This document shows, one piece after another, positions 54,201 to 61,510 of a DNA stretch of 64,000 nt; position 1 is the stretch's first letter, and every line of letters begins with the position of its first letter. The notes under the pieces were generated by a model. That model was given only the letters and a program-made list of their open reading frames with translations. It was not told the origin of the DNA and did not search any database. This DNA is from Hordeum vulgare subsp. vulgare (lineage: Eukaryota > Streptophyta > Magnoliopsida > Poales > Poaceae): positions 235,451,084-235,515,083 of the forward strand of contig NC_058522.1 in NCBI RefSeq assembly GCF_904849725.1. The letters run 5' to 3'. The translations under genes and the position numbers were made by a program.

Positions 54201-57038
54201 AATTTCAACTTCAATCCTGATTTTGTTAACATGTTCATCCCCAATCCGGACCAATACCAGTATGAATGAAAGACGAATACTGCATTATTTATTAAGATTG
54301 TATCCTAGATAGTCTTTAAAAAAAACTTTAACAGGTAAAATAACATCATATTCAGATTCTACATATTTTTCTAATCAAATTTCATAGAGTTAAGGTTTAG
54401 AAGACATGAGTATTTTAACAAACATTTAATATGTACTATGGATTTAATGTCAGAAATATCATATGTTTTTTTATTAAATAGCATGACGGACTAAGAATAC
54501 CTATTTCCTTTATTAGTAGAATAGTAGATATATTTATTTGTATTTTTTTGACAAGGAGATATATTTATTAGTAGGTATAGATAAGAGGGCTGACCTGACG
54601 TTTTCTTATGATACTATTGATACGAGATACGACTGCCGTTGCATGCATATAAACTTGAAGCGTTGTGGTCTTGTGGAAGCTGTGGAATGAGCGCTTGTTC
54701 TATGCATTAACCCAGAGATAATGACGACTGCGATGGAACCCTACGATGCATGCGTAGTCCGTACTGCCATAGGAGTTGGACCTGTCGACTGTTCACCATC
54801 GACTTTTCGTGCCTGGCTGGACTCACACCCACCCATCCTTTACGCAGCGGGCAGACAGGTTACTGTACTGTACAGACTACAGAGTACAGACCCGTAGCCG
54901 TAGGCGGATGCTCGGGCCAGCGAGAAAAGACAACGACGGCCGGGGCTACGTTGCTCGGTCTGCTTGTATTCATGCTGCTGCAAGTCTCGTATTTCTGTTT
55001 GACTTTCAAAACACCGTGTATGTCATTAACCATCAGCATGCATGCTGCAACAACGAGCCATGCATGGCTTGGCTCTCCTAGACTGCTATGGATGCATCGC
55101 GGGAGGAGCAGCCACTGTTGGCTACTGGGCGAGAGGCAGCAGCGGATTTTTAACTTTGCTCGTGGGCTCAAAAGTTGCTGCAACGGGGATCACGGAAAAG
55201 CGGCCGGGGCCGGGGCAAGCCGAGGCGAGGCGATGCGATGCCGTGGCGTGGAATCGAATCTGGTGCGGCGTCGCGTGGCATCGAGCAGCAGCGGTTTGGG
55301 CAGAGGAGGATGACCGTGGGGTGAATACAAAAAACTACAGGGTTTCTGACGCAAAATTCTAAACGAAATGTTTTTTACTTAAAAATGGCGGGTTGAATAC
55401 ATAAAACGTCAGGGGCTTTTGTGCAAAACACCATGACAGATGACAGAAACCATCGGTGCTTTATTATTATAGCAAAAGGGCCCATGCGTTGCAACGGGAG
55501 AAAGAAATACCACACGCTCTTATTTTATAAAAAATGGTCTATAATCTGAGAATTTGTAGTTACGACACAAATAAAGATGGTCTTATCCTATAAAAATGCA
55601 GTTTAAAATTTCACAGGTCTTCTATTTTAACACGGCTTGTCTATAATCTGAGAATTTGTAGTTACGACACAAATAAAGATGGTCTTATCCTATAAAAATG
55701 CAGTTCAAAATTTCATAGGTCTTCTATTTTAACACGGCTTGCATGTAGATTTAATACGTACAAAGAATCAGTCAAGTGACCTTCAGTTTCATCTCTAATC
55801 CTGATTTTGTTGACGTGTTCATCCCCAACCCGGATGAGTACCGGTATGAAAGAAAGACGAATAATGACTTATTTATTAAGATTGCATCCTTGATAGTATT
55901 TTTATTAAACGTTTAACAGATAAAATAATATCATATTTAAATTCTACATATTTTTCTAATCAAATTCCATATATAATATGTTAAATTTGGAGTTACGGTT
56001 TAAAAAATATGAGTATTTTAAAAAACATTTAATATATACTACGAATTTAATGTCATAAACAGTAAGGGCTTTTTTATAAAATCATCTCGATGGGTTATCC
56101 GACGAAAGCGATAGCCTCTTTATTATTAGAAGCATACTCATCAACCAGCCCCATGAAGGCAATTCGGCAGCAGCCATCAGCATGTGGGACGAAGGAGCCA
56201 TACTGTAGTGAACCAAATTTTAGGACTGAACAGATTGAACAAGACAGCAGCACACAACCTTCATAAAGTAGTCTTCCCCAGTACAACACGAACCAAAATG
56301 ACTCTCGAATACAACTAGGACATTAGCAAACAGCAGCATCAAGCCCAGCTGTGAATAAAAACCGGGGCACAACACACGTCCTGCTAGGATGTTCTAACAT
56401 GCAGACTAGGCGAACTCAACAAAGCAGCCGGCAGCCGCAACCAGACTAGACAGCAGCAGAAGCCGCGGCCACCCGTGCCATTTGCTCCACCATGCGCTAT
56501 CAGAGCATCTTCAACAGCAGTGGATAGGTCTCAGTCAAGGCGGAAGAGGGTATGGAATCGTCGATAGCAGTGGCAGGAAGACGCCCCTGGAACAGCCCGA
56601 CGAACTTGACAGTGGCAGCCTCGGTCACCATCTCGCCATTGCCAGCGATGTCAAGACGACAGCTCAGCAGCTTCTCTGCCATCTTGGCGATGGATGTGCC
56701 CTTGGCCTTTGCGCTGAGCAGGACGCTGCATTGCATTGTTGCAATGCGATATTGGAATGTAGAATTAGATGTATTTATTACTATTAGTTTATCATGATTT
56801 TGCTCACAAGCTTGTGTTTCTCATGTTAGTTTGCACATGGTTTACAAGTTTGAAACGTGATAGTGAAGTTATTATTCGTGATGTGTGAAACAAAGGAAAA
56901 GTTAACTTGTGTGCTCTGCTCTCTTTTTTTCAGCTTGAAGCAGTGGCTGATGACTGGGAGGAAATAATCGATGACCTGGTCGCTGCATTCGAGAAGCAGC
57001 ACAAGCGGAAGCTCACATACTACATCTCCTTTTACTAA
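42026..57038 (+). CDS. SSU72: SSU72-type RNA polymerase II CTD phosphatase, four exons, TE-filled intron 3
   Basis: Exons are 42026-42252, 43256-43401, 43521-43639 and 56934-57038; the joined frame is open for 198 codons and ends TAA. All introns are GT-AG (1003, 119 and 13,294 bp). The protein shows the phosphatase loop CSSNMNRS (Cys13, Arg19) and NMDVKDNHEEA with Asp143, the position of the known general acid of SSU72. Conserved blocks GTGSQVKLPGP, PNVYDFGTPY, RKDPDLYKRNG and FEERVFDLVVEDMNNREQR are present, and the length matches the family (about 190-200). SSU72 removes phosphate from Ser5/Ser7 of the Pol II C-terminal domain and works with the 3'-end processing complex in the nucleus. 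The small exons contrast with the last intron, which carries LINEs and Helitron-like DNA. No disabling change was seen. Whether the long intron is spliced efficiently cannot be told from sequence. Confidence 0.95.
42622..42987 (-). mobile_element. 5'-truncated LINE insertion with internal inversion (twin priming) in intron 1
   Basis: Flanked by the 16-bp duplication TTCTGTGTGTTTACCT (42606-42621 and 42988-43003). The left part (to about 42779) reads on the minus strand as the end of a LINE RNase H domain (NQVADALAARGVLIAGEP to a stop, then a UTR and poly(A) seen as ten T). The right part (42780-42987) reads on the plus strand as the preceding piece of the same domain (AVAGLQIASEMGMGRVYLET through FIECRSVFCS). 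Such a switch of strand inside one insertion is the signature of twin priming during L1 retrotransposition. Confidence 0.85.
43256..43401 (+). CDS. SSU72: SSU72 exon 2
   Basis: Acceptor CATCCAG and donor GTAATC. It encodes YKRNGLLPMLKRN, LAPQRWQDNTGDGVFDMI and LTFEERVFDLVVE. Phases on both sides match exons 1 and 3. Confidence 0.93.
43521..43639 (+). CDS. SSU72: SSU72 exon 3
   Basis: Acceptor TCGTGTGCAG and donor GTATCC. It encodes MNNREQRLLKSVLIINMDVK and DNHEEAAVGAKLALDLCHK, including the catalytic aspartate, and ends in phase 0. Confidence 0.93.
43640..45340. other. First part of SSU72 intron 3
   Basis: Mostly AT-rich DNA without recognised genes. Minus-strand frames around 44050-44640 (for example a segment with WNEWLCYRGIPAGIID) could be remnants of a gene or transposon but were not identified. 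A 38-bp tandem repeat lies near its end. Confidence 0.5.
44976..45070 (+). repeat. 38-bp tandem repeat, about 2.5 copies, in intron 3
   Basis: The unit beginning CATGCAGCAATGAAGGTTGA starts at 44976, 45014 and 45052; the first two copies are identical and the third is partial, leading into GGTTTAGGGTTTAGGGTG. It is probably a local replication slippage product. Confidence 0.8.
45425..45886 (-). pseudogene. LINE-2 zf-RVT region (ORF2 C-terminus)
   Basis: Minus-strand frame MKFFHWLANLDRCWTAERLA, RRGLHHHPRCLLCDQEPETI and WHLLLTCPFTRQAW: the zinc-binding CX2C...H...C region (zf-RVT) of plant LINE ORF2. It is out of frame with the RT by a small indel near 45890. Confidence 0.8.
45920..47962 (-). 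CDS. LINE-2 reverse transcriptase, 680-codon open frame
   Basis: A long uninterrupted minus-strand frame beginning MASLERTITRQRARISFLAD. RT motifs in order: HKAPGPDGFTAEFLRAC, GDYRPICLIHIVAKIFAK, MLKLDLTWAFDSISWPFLF, GLRQGDSTSPQLFVLAID, SLYADDVMLFCHA (both catalytic Asp kept) and LPITYLGIPLTTRRPS. It continues through the thumb-like region (KAGRLSLVKSVLSAIPIHQM) to FWEDRWLHGQSIR. The upstream part of ORF2 (48282-47975) is one frame off, apparently by a single base near 47970, and the downstream zf-RVT is also shifted, so ORF2 as a whole is not intact. Confidence 0.85.
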   Translation of the reverse strand: MASLERTITRQRARISFLADGDANSSFFHKQCTYHRQKNRVHSLLVDGHVLCDHEEIAHAAFAHFDGLLGTAADRAHTLDLEQLITPGDLDSLEAPFSLEEIWDAVRRMPAHKAPGPDGFTAEFLRACRSIIRQDIIDAFELLYTLRGRGFNKLNQALLTLLPKHADAHKLGDYRPICLIHIVAKIFAKVLSLRIAPKLDSLVSRNQNAFIAGHTLHDNFVLVRQSLRLLHHQGAPRIMLKLDLTWAFDSISWPFLFEVLRQYGFGDRFREWLVILLSSASTRVLLNGVPGPPIWHRRGLRQGDSTSPQLFVLAIDTLARLMHRALQTGILRRLHPRRNIPAISLYADDVMLFCHAAMDEVLAVKSILGIFGMASGLQVNYGKSSATTLHGDESGAALLEVLGCQTADLPITYLGIPLTTRRPSAAQMQPLVDAMTGRLPSWKAWLMNKAGRLSLVKSVLSAIPIHQMLALAPPKKTLKQLEKIQRGFLWAGRKVAHGGHCHVNWRTVCRPITYGGLGVRDLERTGLALRLRWLWLSRTDTDRAWQGLDLQFTPEERGLFYASTFMVVGDGLTALFWEDRWLHGQSIRKLAPLLYLCIPKNRRRARTVAEGLAGNAWARDICGVVGLQEIGQYLRTWQLVTHTSLSTEPDKLVWNWTANGVYSARSCYRATFHGSMACRS
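47975..48282 (-). pseudogene. LINE-2 ORF2 linker upstream of RT
   Basis: Minus-strand frame FHFEDYWLRLDGFHDTVAM and FRRLVRRLQATARALASWSA, the usual linker between endonuclease and RT. A one-base change near 47970 puts it out of frame with the 680-codon RT frame. Confidence 0.7.
48580..49309 (-). pseudogene. LINE-3 reverse transcriptase remnant
   Basis: Minus-strand frames carry FCPISLFHAITNIIAKILTN, VSNAQSVFIKGQGIHDNF and LLLKLDSKKAFNSVPW, with an upstream part NHGWVTSRDEKEAIVHLHFS. At least two frame changes and a stop interrupt them. Confidence 0.75.
49932..53142 (+). pseudogene. LINE-4 ORF2: endonuclease, RT with altered active site, zf-RVT
   Basis: Endonuclease: CIQETKLQSVDPFMAAC, LGGDFNQIYRARDKN, NRKFTWSNEQSDP and SDHCPLLLA (to about 50500). 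RT: KAPGPDGFTGMFFKACWNT, FRPISLIHAIAKIIAKM, KFDIKKAFDSVCWDYLLDLL, GLRQGDPLSPLLFVLAIN and then SLYAAAPAVF at about 51846, where SLYADDAAVF is expected, so both catalytic Asp are lost. It continues YLGLPLSVKRL to GDGLHASF (52545), and zf-RVT with PPKCKFFAWLVINNRIW and CNLCPLCQQ (52890-53010). Stops at 50695, 51005 and 51411 and several frame changes. Confidence 0.85.
49932..53443 (+). mobile_element. Plant L1-type LINE (LINE-4), plus strand, 5'-truncated, inserted in LINE-3
   Basis: The plus-strand order is endonuclease (from about 49932), RT, zf-RVT, 3' UTR and a poly(A) run TTAAAAAAAAAG at 53432-53443. Sequence on both sides is LINE-3 in the opposite orientation. A clean target duplication was not found. 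It is sense to the host gene, so its poly(A) region would lie in the pre-mRNA. Confidence 0.8.
53986..55468 (-). mobile_element. Helitron-like element A, minus strand
   Basis: The minus strand ends with a hairpin CCCGTTGCAAAGCACGGG (54015-53998) followed by TCCTTTTG and CTAG (53989-53986), then T: the hairpin plus CTRR followed by T arrangement of a Helitron 3' terminus. The proposed 5' end lies at about 55468, where element B begins. The interior 54560-55370 is unlike element B and could be filler or captured DNA. No Rep/helicase is present, so it would be non-autonomous. The 5' end is only weakly defined. Confidence 0.5.
55469..56128 (-). mobile_element. Helitron-like element B, minus strand, head-to-tail with A
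   Basis: Shares its 3' half with element A (55475-56040 against 53990-54450). The terminal hairpin is CCCGTTGCAACGCATGGG and the end CTAT, one base off CTAG. Its proposed 5' end near 56128 resembles that of A (TAATAATAAAG followed by a similar stretch). An internal ~110-bp segment beginning TCTATAATCTGAGAATTTGT is tandemly duplicated (from about 55531 and 55639). Confidence 0.45.
56129..56933. other. Last part of SSU72 intron 3 with an antisense coding-like remnant
   Basis: The minus strand at 56736-56500 has a 78-codon frame with LSAKAKGTSIAKMAEKLLS and VKFVGLFQGRLPATAI. The pattern resembles the C-terminal part of ORF1 of grass LINEs or other retroelements (compare RRSERLCK...LFDKPL at 40617-40946), but this is not certain. 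Downstream on the same strand is UTR-like DNA. The branch point and acceptor of the host intron lie at the right end. Confidence 0.4.
56934..57038 (+). CDS. SSU72: SSU72 exon 4 (last coding exon)
   Basis: Acceptor CTCTTTTTTTCAG. It encodes LEAVADDWEEIIDDLVAAFE and KQHKRKLTYYISFY with a TAA stop, the expected SSU72 C-terminus. It lies 13.3 kb from exon 3; the match of sequence and phase ties it to the gene. Confidence 0.92.
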   Translation, partial: LEAVADDWEEIIDDLVAAFEKQHKRKLTYYISFY

Positions 57039-57116
57039 CTTGGCACCGCCTTGCCCCTGTGGACATTACTGTCACAGAGGCTCGGTTGTTTAACATGTGA
57101 TGTTTTGGATGGTTGG

Positions 57117-57238
57117 TACTCCCTCTGTTTTAAAATAAGTGTCTTAAGCTTAATATTTTTTTTGTTTCAAAATAAGTATCGCAGATTTAGCATTAAGTTA
57201 GTAAAAATTTTGTGCCTTATTTTAAGATAAAGGGAGTA
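57117..57238. mobile_element. Stowaway MITE
   Basis: Element 57119-57236 with ends CTCCCTCTGTTTTAAAATAA and, reversed, CTCCCTTTATCTTAAAATAA, flanked by TA on both sides. Length 118 bp. Typical of Tc1/Mariner-derived Stowaway elements of grasses. It lies in the 3' flank or 3' UTR of SSU72. Confidence 0.85.
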
Positions 57239-58022
57239 CAATATTGTATTAGAACTACTGTACTACTGTATAAAGTTGAGACGGAGAGAGTAGTATTCAG
57301 GAAACAGTAGAAAACTGAATATCATTGTGTTGCTCTGCTGATGGTGGTGTAGAAAAGCATGTTACTCTTCTCGGTCTCGTCGTGGTTGATCAACGTTATC
57401 AGATTTTGACGCCCTCAGGTGTCTTCTTCATTTGACCGGTCAGACCTTCTCTTCTTTCCATGGCATGGCGATCGATCGTCTGCCGGTGCCAGAATCCTGT
57501 CTTGTGATGCCGAGAGCTCTGACCTGTAACTTTCAGTCCTTCCAGTGACCTGTAACTTTCAGTCCTTCCAGCACACAGTTTGTGCACGTAGTAGTAGATT
57601 TTTGGCACAATTAACAAATTTGATCCAAGAGTCAAAGTATTTCACAAACTGCAAGTTTGATTTTTTTTCTTCGAGTTGACCTTTTTGTATGGCATCCGAC
57701 AGTCAGACGTCACATTATACTGTATGACGTTTAAGACATTACACTGTGTGATGCATTTGTCGTCACATAGTTTAGTGTCACGTCTATATTTTAGACGTCA
57801 CATAACGCAATGTCAGGCATTACACAGTGTAGTGTGGCGTCTAAAACAAAGACGTCATATAAAAAAGATTGATTTTTTTTCAAACATAATTCAGTTTGTG
57901 AATTAGTTTCATTTTTGATCAATTTTTTTCTCTTTGCCTAATTTTTGCTTCGAGGGTTGTCGCCTGTCGCCCACCCATCAGTTTCTGGTGGCATTGCCGT
58001 TTTCCCCGTACGGCCTGTGTCG
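57239..58022. other. 3' flank of SSU72
   Basis: No gene recognised. A 26-bp unit (TGACCTGTAACTTTCAGTCC plus TTCCAG) is tandemly duplicated at 57520-57571. The stretch 57695-57865 has repeated GACGTCACAT and its complement, consistent with a small inverted-repeat element. Confidence 0.45.
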
Positions 58023-58030
58023 TATACTGG

Positions 58031-58624
58031 TAGGGTTGGGCGTTCGGTTTATATGGTTAATATGGTTCGGTTTATTCGGTTTTATATAATTTTAGTTTTG
58101 AAGGAATAGAAACCGAAATAATCATTTAAAATTTAGAAACCAAACCATATTAACCATAATATATCGCTTCGGTTTGTTCGGTTAACCGAAAAACCAAAAT
58201 TCATGCACTTGTTAATATAAGTGTAATGACTCGAGAGCATTGATTTGGATTGTATAATATGTAAAAAGATAATCACAAGTTCTAGCAACCTTAATATCAT
58301 TTTATGGTTTATTCGGTCAAGCAAACTAGTAACCATAATTAAGTAGAAAAGCACATGGAACGTGAAATGTATTATGTGCAGAGAAATGTTTGATTCCTCC
58401 ATACTGTTGCACTTTTGGAAACAAGGTATTACATGGAGTATCCCACATATCGGTTTGTTCGGTCTATTCGGTTTCTGGACACCAAAAATCGAACAAGAAC
58501 AAAACACCGAACAACCTTAAAATTTCCCACCGAACCAAAAATCAAACCACCAAATAAATCGACAAATCGGTTAATACGGTTCGGTTCGGTTTTTGGGTTT
58601 TCGATTTTATAGTGCCCACCCCTA
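58031..58624. mobile_element. Non-autonomous hAT element
   Basis: Ends TAGGGTTGGGCG and, reversed, TAGGGGTGGGCA, with an interior full of CGGTTCGGTTT and AACCGAA units facing each other. Flanks TATACTGG (58023-58030) and TATACCAG (58625-58632) look like a decayed 8-bp duplication. No transposase. Length 594 bp. Confidence 0.7.
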
Positions 58625-59164
58625 TATACCAGTTTCGTCCGTCCTTCTTGTTTTGACGGCTTGATGTAGTTGACACTTTGACCTCGGTTAAGGGCAACTG
58701 CAAGATCATCAAATGTCGGGGGACACGTTCGGTTGTATTAGGGGGCAGTTGGTGGAGAGCCGGCCATCTAATCGTAGACACAAAATATCAGTCCTTAGAG
58801 CATATCCACTAGCACGTCTAAATAAATTTGTATACCGATTTAGATGATATGACTTTAAAATCACCATCCAACAACTTGTCTAAACGGGACGTCTAAATGT
58901 CCACGTCGTCTAAATGGGATTCACATCGTCCAGGGCTGGACGATGTGAACCCATCGTCCAAAGCTCAACGAAAGGCCAGTTTCTTCTTCCCACGAAGACC
59001 AGGAAGAGGAGCGTCACCATCACAAGACCGTCGTCGTGCTGCACCACCGGGCTGAGGTATGCCCTTTTTGCTCCCATAGACACAGATAGAGGAGGGGATC
59101 CTGCCGGGGTGCTGGATCCACCCGCTGCAGTCGGGCTCGATCCAGATGCCGCCGTAGCCGCCGC

Positions 59165-59510
59165 GCTCGGGGGGGGGGGGGGGAGGGAGAGCCGTCGCCG
59201 TCGCCGTGCTCAGGAGGGAGGGAAGGGCCGCCGCTGTGCTCGGGGGTGAAGAGGAGGGCCATTGCCGCCGTTGCGCTCGAGGTGGAGGGGAGGACCACTA
59301 CTGCCGGTCCGCTCGGGGAAGGCCCGCCGCCGCTGTGCTCAGGGGTGAAGGGGAGGGTCGCTGCCGCCGCCGCTGTGCTCGGGGGTGAAGGGGAGGGTCG
59401 CTGTCGCTGTTGCGCTCGGGGTGGAGGGAAGGGCCACTACCGCCGGTCCGCTCGGGGGGAGGGCCGCCGCTGGCCCGGGGGGGAGGGGGAGGGACGGAGT
59501 CGCCGCGTAG
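59165..59510. repeat. GC-rich minisatellite in the Harbinger element
   Basis: Imperfect units such as GCTGTGCTCGGGGGTGAAGG and GGAGGGTCGCTGCCGCC recur at intervals of about 35-60 bp, with a G homopolymer near 59170. They give long spurious Arg/Gly-rich or Pro/Ser-rich frames on both strands. Confidence 0.7.
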
Positions 59511-59621
59511 GGGGAGGGAGGAAACGGGAACACGGGGAGCACGAGATGTGCTTTGTCTGTGGATTTTGGGTATGGATTTGGACTGAAGGTTTGAATGTGT
59601 GTGTTTTCTCATTTTTTGCAG

Positions 59622-59828
59622 ATGGAAGACGACGAGTGTTTTCTTGAGATGTCGAACTTTGGTCTACCATCACAAGTGCTAGATAGTCGAGTTGGGGAGC
59701 AAGGACTATCGTTAACTCAAAAAACAACTGCATCTGTCAAAGCAAAATCCACTAAAGGACCGAATTGGTCTACTAAAGAGGATGAACTATTGGTGGAAGA
59801 ATGGTTGCACATCAGTTCGGTGTTGTGA
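59622..59828 (+). pseudogene. Harbinger ORF1 (Myb/trihelix-like) fragment
   Basis: Starts MEDDECFLEMSNFG after a TTTTTTGCAG that could be a splice acceptor, and contains [20 protein letters not shown], the first helix region of the Myb/trihelix domain found in Harbinger ORF1 proteins. It ends at a stop soon after. ORF1 normally helps the transposase bind DNA in the nucleus. Confidence 0.65.
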
Positions 59829-60556
59829 TAGGGATAGATCAATCTGCAATTTTTTATTGGGGTAGGATTTATGATTACTACCGCCCAGAGTAGAACAAAT
59901 ACGACATCTCTTCCGCGATACAAATACTGCCGCCCCAGCATCGAACCGCCGTGATGTCGAGCATTCGCCTCCTCTTCCTCCTTGCACTCTGCAAAATGCT
60001 GCAAGAATTAGTTCGTCATCATCCGGTGAAGATGACGACAACGAATTCATGAGTCTATCCAAAACGAATCCTATTTCACTCATTGTGTTGTAGGAGAGAA
60101 GACACAAAACCTGGAAGAGAGATCACAGACGTACAAGGTGGAATGATTTAAGAGAGGTGAGAATGGGTGTTATATATATCCTGAAATAGAGCCGTTGAAG
60201 GTTATATAATGATAGTTGAATTGGTAGTTATAAAATAATATTAAAATATAGGAGAGAGAATATAGACGTTCTGCTGCAAACCTGAACGTGTATATGAGAG
60301 GATCTTTTTAGACCATTGTCTATATGAACATATAGACATCCAAATATACACATGTTGTTGGATATGCTCTTCGTCCGACTTCTTCATTTGACATTAATAT
60401 CTACCGGTCCATTGAAAATTCAAAGAGTACTCTATCCGTTAGTGATTTAGACGCTCTTTTATATCTTTATGGAGGGAATACTTTCTAGATACATTCGATT
60501 GGACGACAACTAATTTGGGGCGGATGTGTTATATGTTTAAATAGTTGCAAACATAT

Positions 60557-61510
60557 TGTTAGGGCATATTTCTCCCTAAGTGGTTTTGGTGATTGATGGC
60601 AATACCTCTACGGACTAATCGTATGCATTGAGCATTTCATATTATTCATGACTAGACACAAGACGATTCGGTGCCCCTCGAAGTCTTTCAAAGACGGTGG
60701 TTTTCTACGTTTCCCTTCGGTGGATTTGAGTCGTAGGAGAGCCGTACTATTAAGAGGGGGTCCGCGTCACAAAGGTTTGGGTGGAATCAACACGTACAAA
60801 TTCCTATTGCACCACCTTTTCCTTGCTTCAATGGAGCTCCAACATGTTCTTCCCTCTCTGTGCAAAAGGGCCAGCGGTAGTACCTGAGGCACAACAGTAG
60901 TACCGCTCTCTGGGCGGTAGTAGTTTTTTTTACTATCGCTCTCTGGGCGGTAGTACCACTCTTTGGGTGGTAGTAGTTTTCTTTAGTACCACTCCGTCGG
61001 ACTTTTTGCGCATCCTTTTGCCTCAGCAGTGGTAGGCACGGTAGTAACTTTTTACTACCGTGGTTGGTGAACCTACCATGCGGTAGTACCGCTCCTAGCA
61101 GCGGTAGTATCACTCTGTTCGTGCTGTGAGTGGGAGTAACAGTTGGATTCCCCCCCCATTATATAAAGGGGTCTTCTTCCTCTAGAAGCTCACCTCTCAC
61201 CTCCCCAAGCTCCATTGTTGCTCCAAAGCTCATATTCGCCCGATCTCTCTCCCTAGCCAATCAAACTTGTTGATTTTCTAGGGATTGGTTAAGAAGGCCC
61301 AGATCTACACTTCCACCAAGAGATATTTGATTCCCCCCACTAATCCCGTGCGGATCTTGTTACTCTTGGGTGTTTGAGCACCCTAGACGGTTGAGGTCAT
61401 CCCGGAGCCACATTCCATTGTGGTGAAACTCCCTGGTCTTGTTGGGAGCCTTCAAACTTTGTGTGGAGATAGCCCCAACCTTGTTTGTAAAGGTCTTGTC
61501 GCCTTTGTTG
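60557..61510 (+). repeat. Truncated or solo LTR of a third Copia (Maximus-like) family
   Basis: Begins TGTTAGGGCATATTTCTCCC, a form of LTR start common in Triticeae Copia elements. It contains repeated GCGGTAGTACCGC-type motifs (60868-61110), GTAACAGTTGGATT at 61136, TATATAAA at 61160 and downstream text typical of such LTRs. The end is lost near 61510 and no internal region follows. Confidence 0.65.

Larger units (their letters stand above)
58798..60369 (+). mobile_element. PIF/Harbinger-type element with ORF1 remnant
   Basis: Inverted ends GAGCATATCCACTAGCACGT and, reversed, GAGCATATCCAACAACATGT, flanked by TTA (58795-58797) and TTC (60370-60372, one mismatch). A TTA target and this TIR type are typical of grass PIF/Harbinger elements. 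It carries a GC-rich minisatellite and a Myb-like ORF1 remnant but no DDE transposase. Confidence 0.75.

Noticed and set aside
54750..55313. 187-codon frame in Helitron-like element A
   Set aside because: No motif recognised, overlapping frames of similar length exist on both strands, and composition is not gene-like. Kept only as possible captured DNA.
59020..59733. Overlapping Arg/Gly- and Pro/Ser-rich frames on both strands
   Set aside because: Products of the GC-rich minisatellite; only the short MEDDECF frame has a family resemblance.
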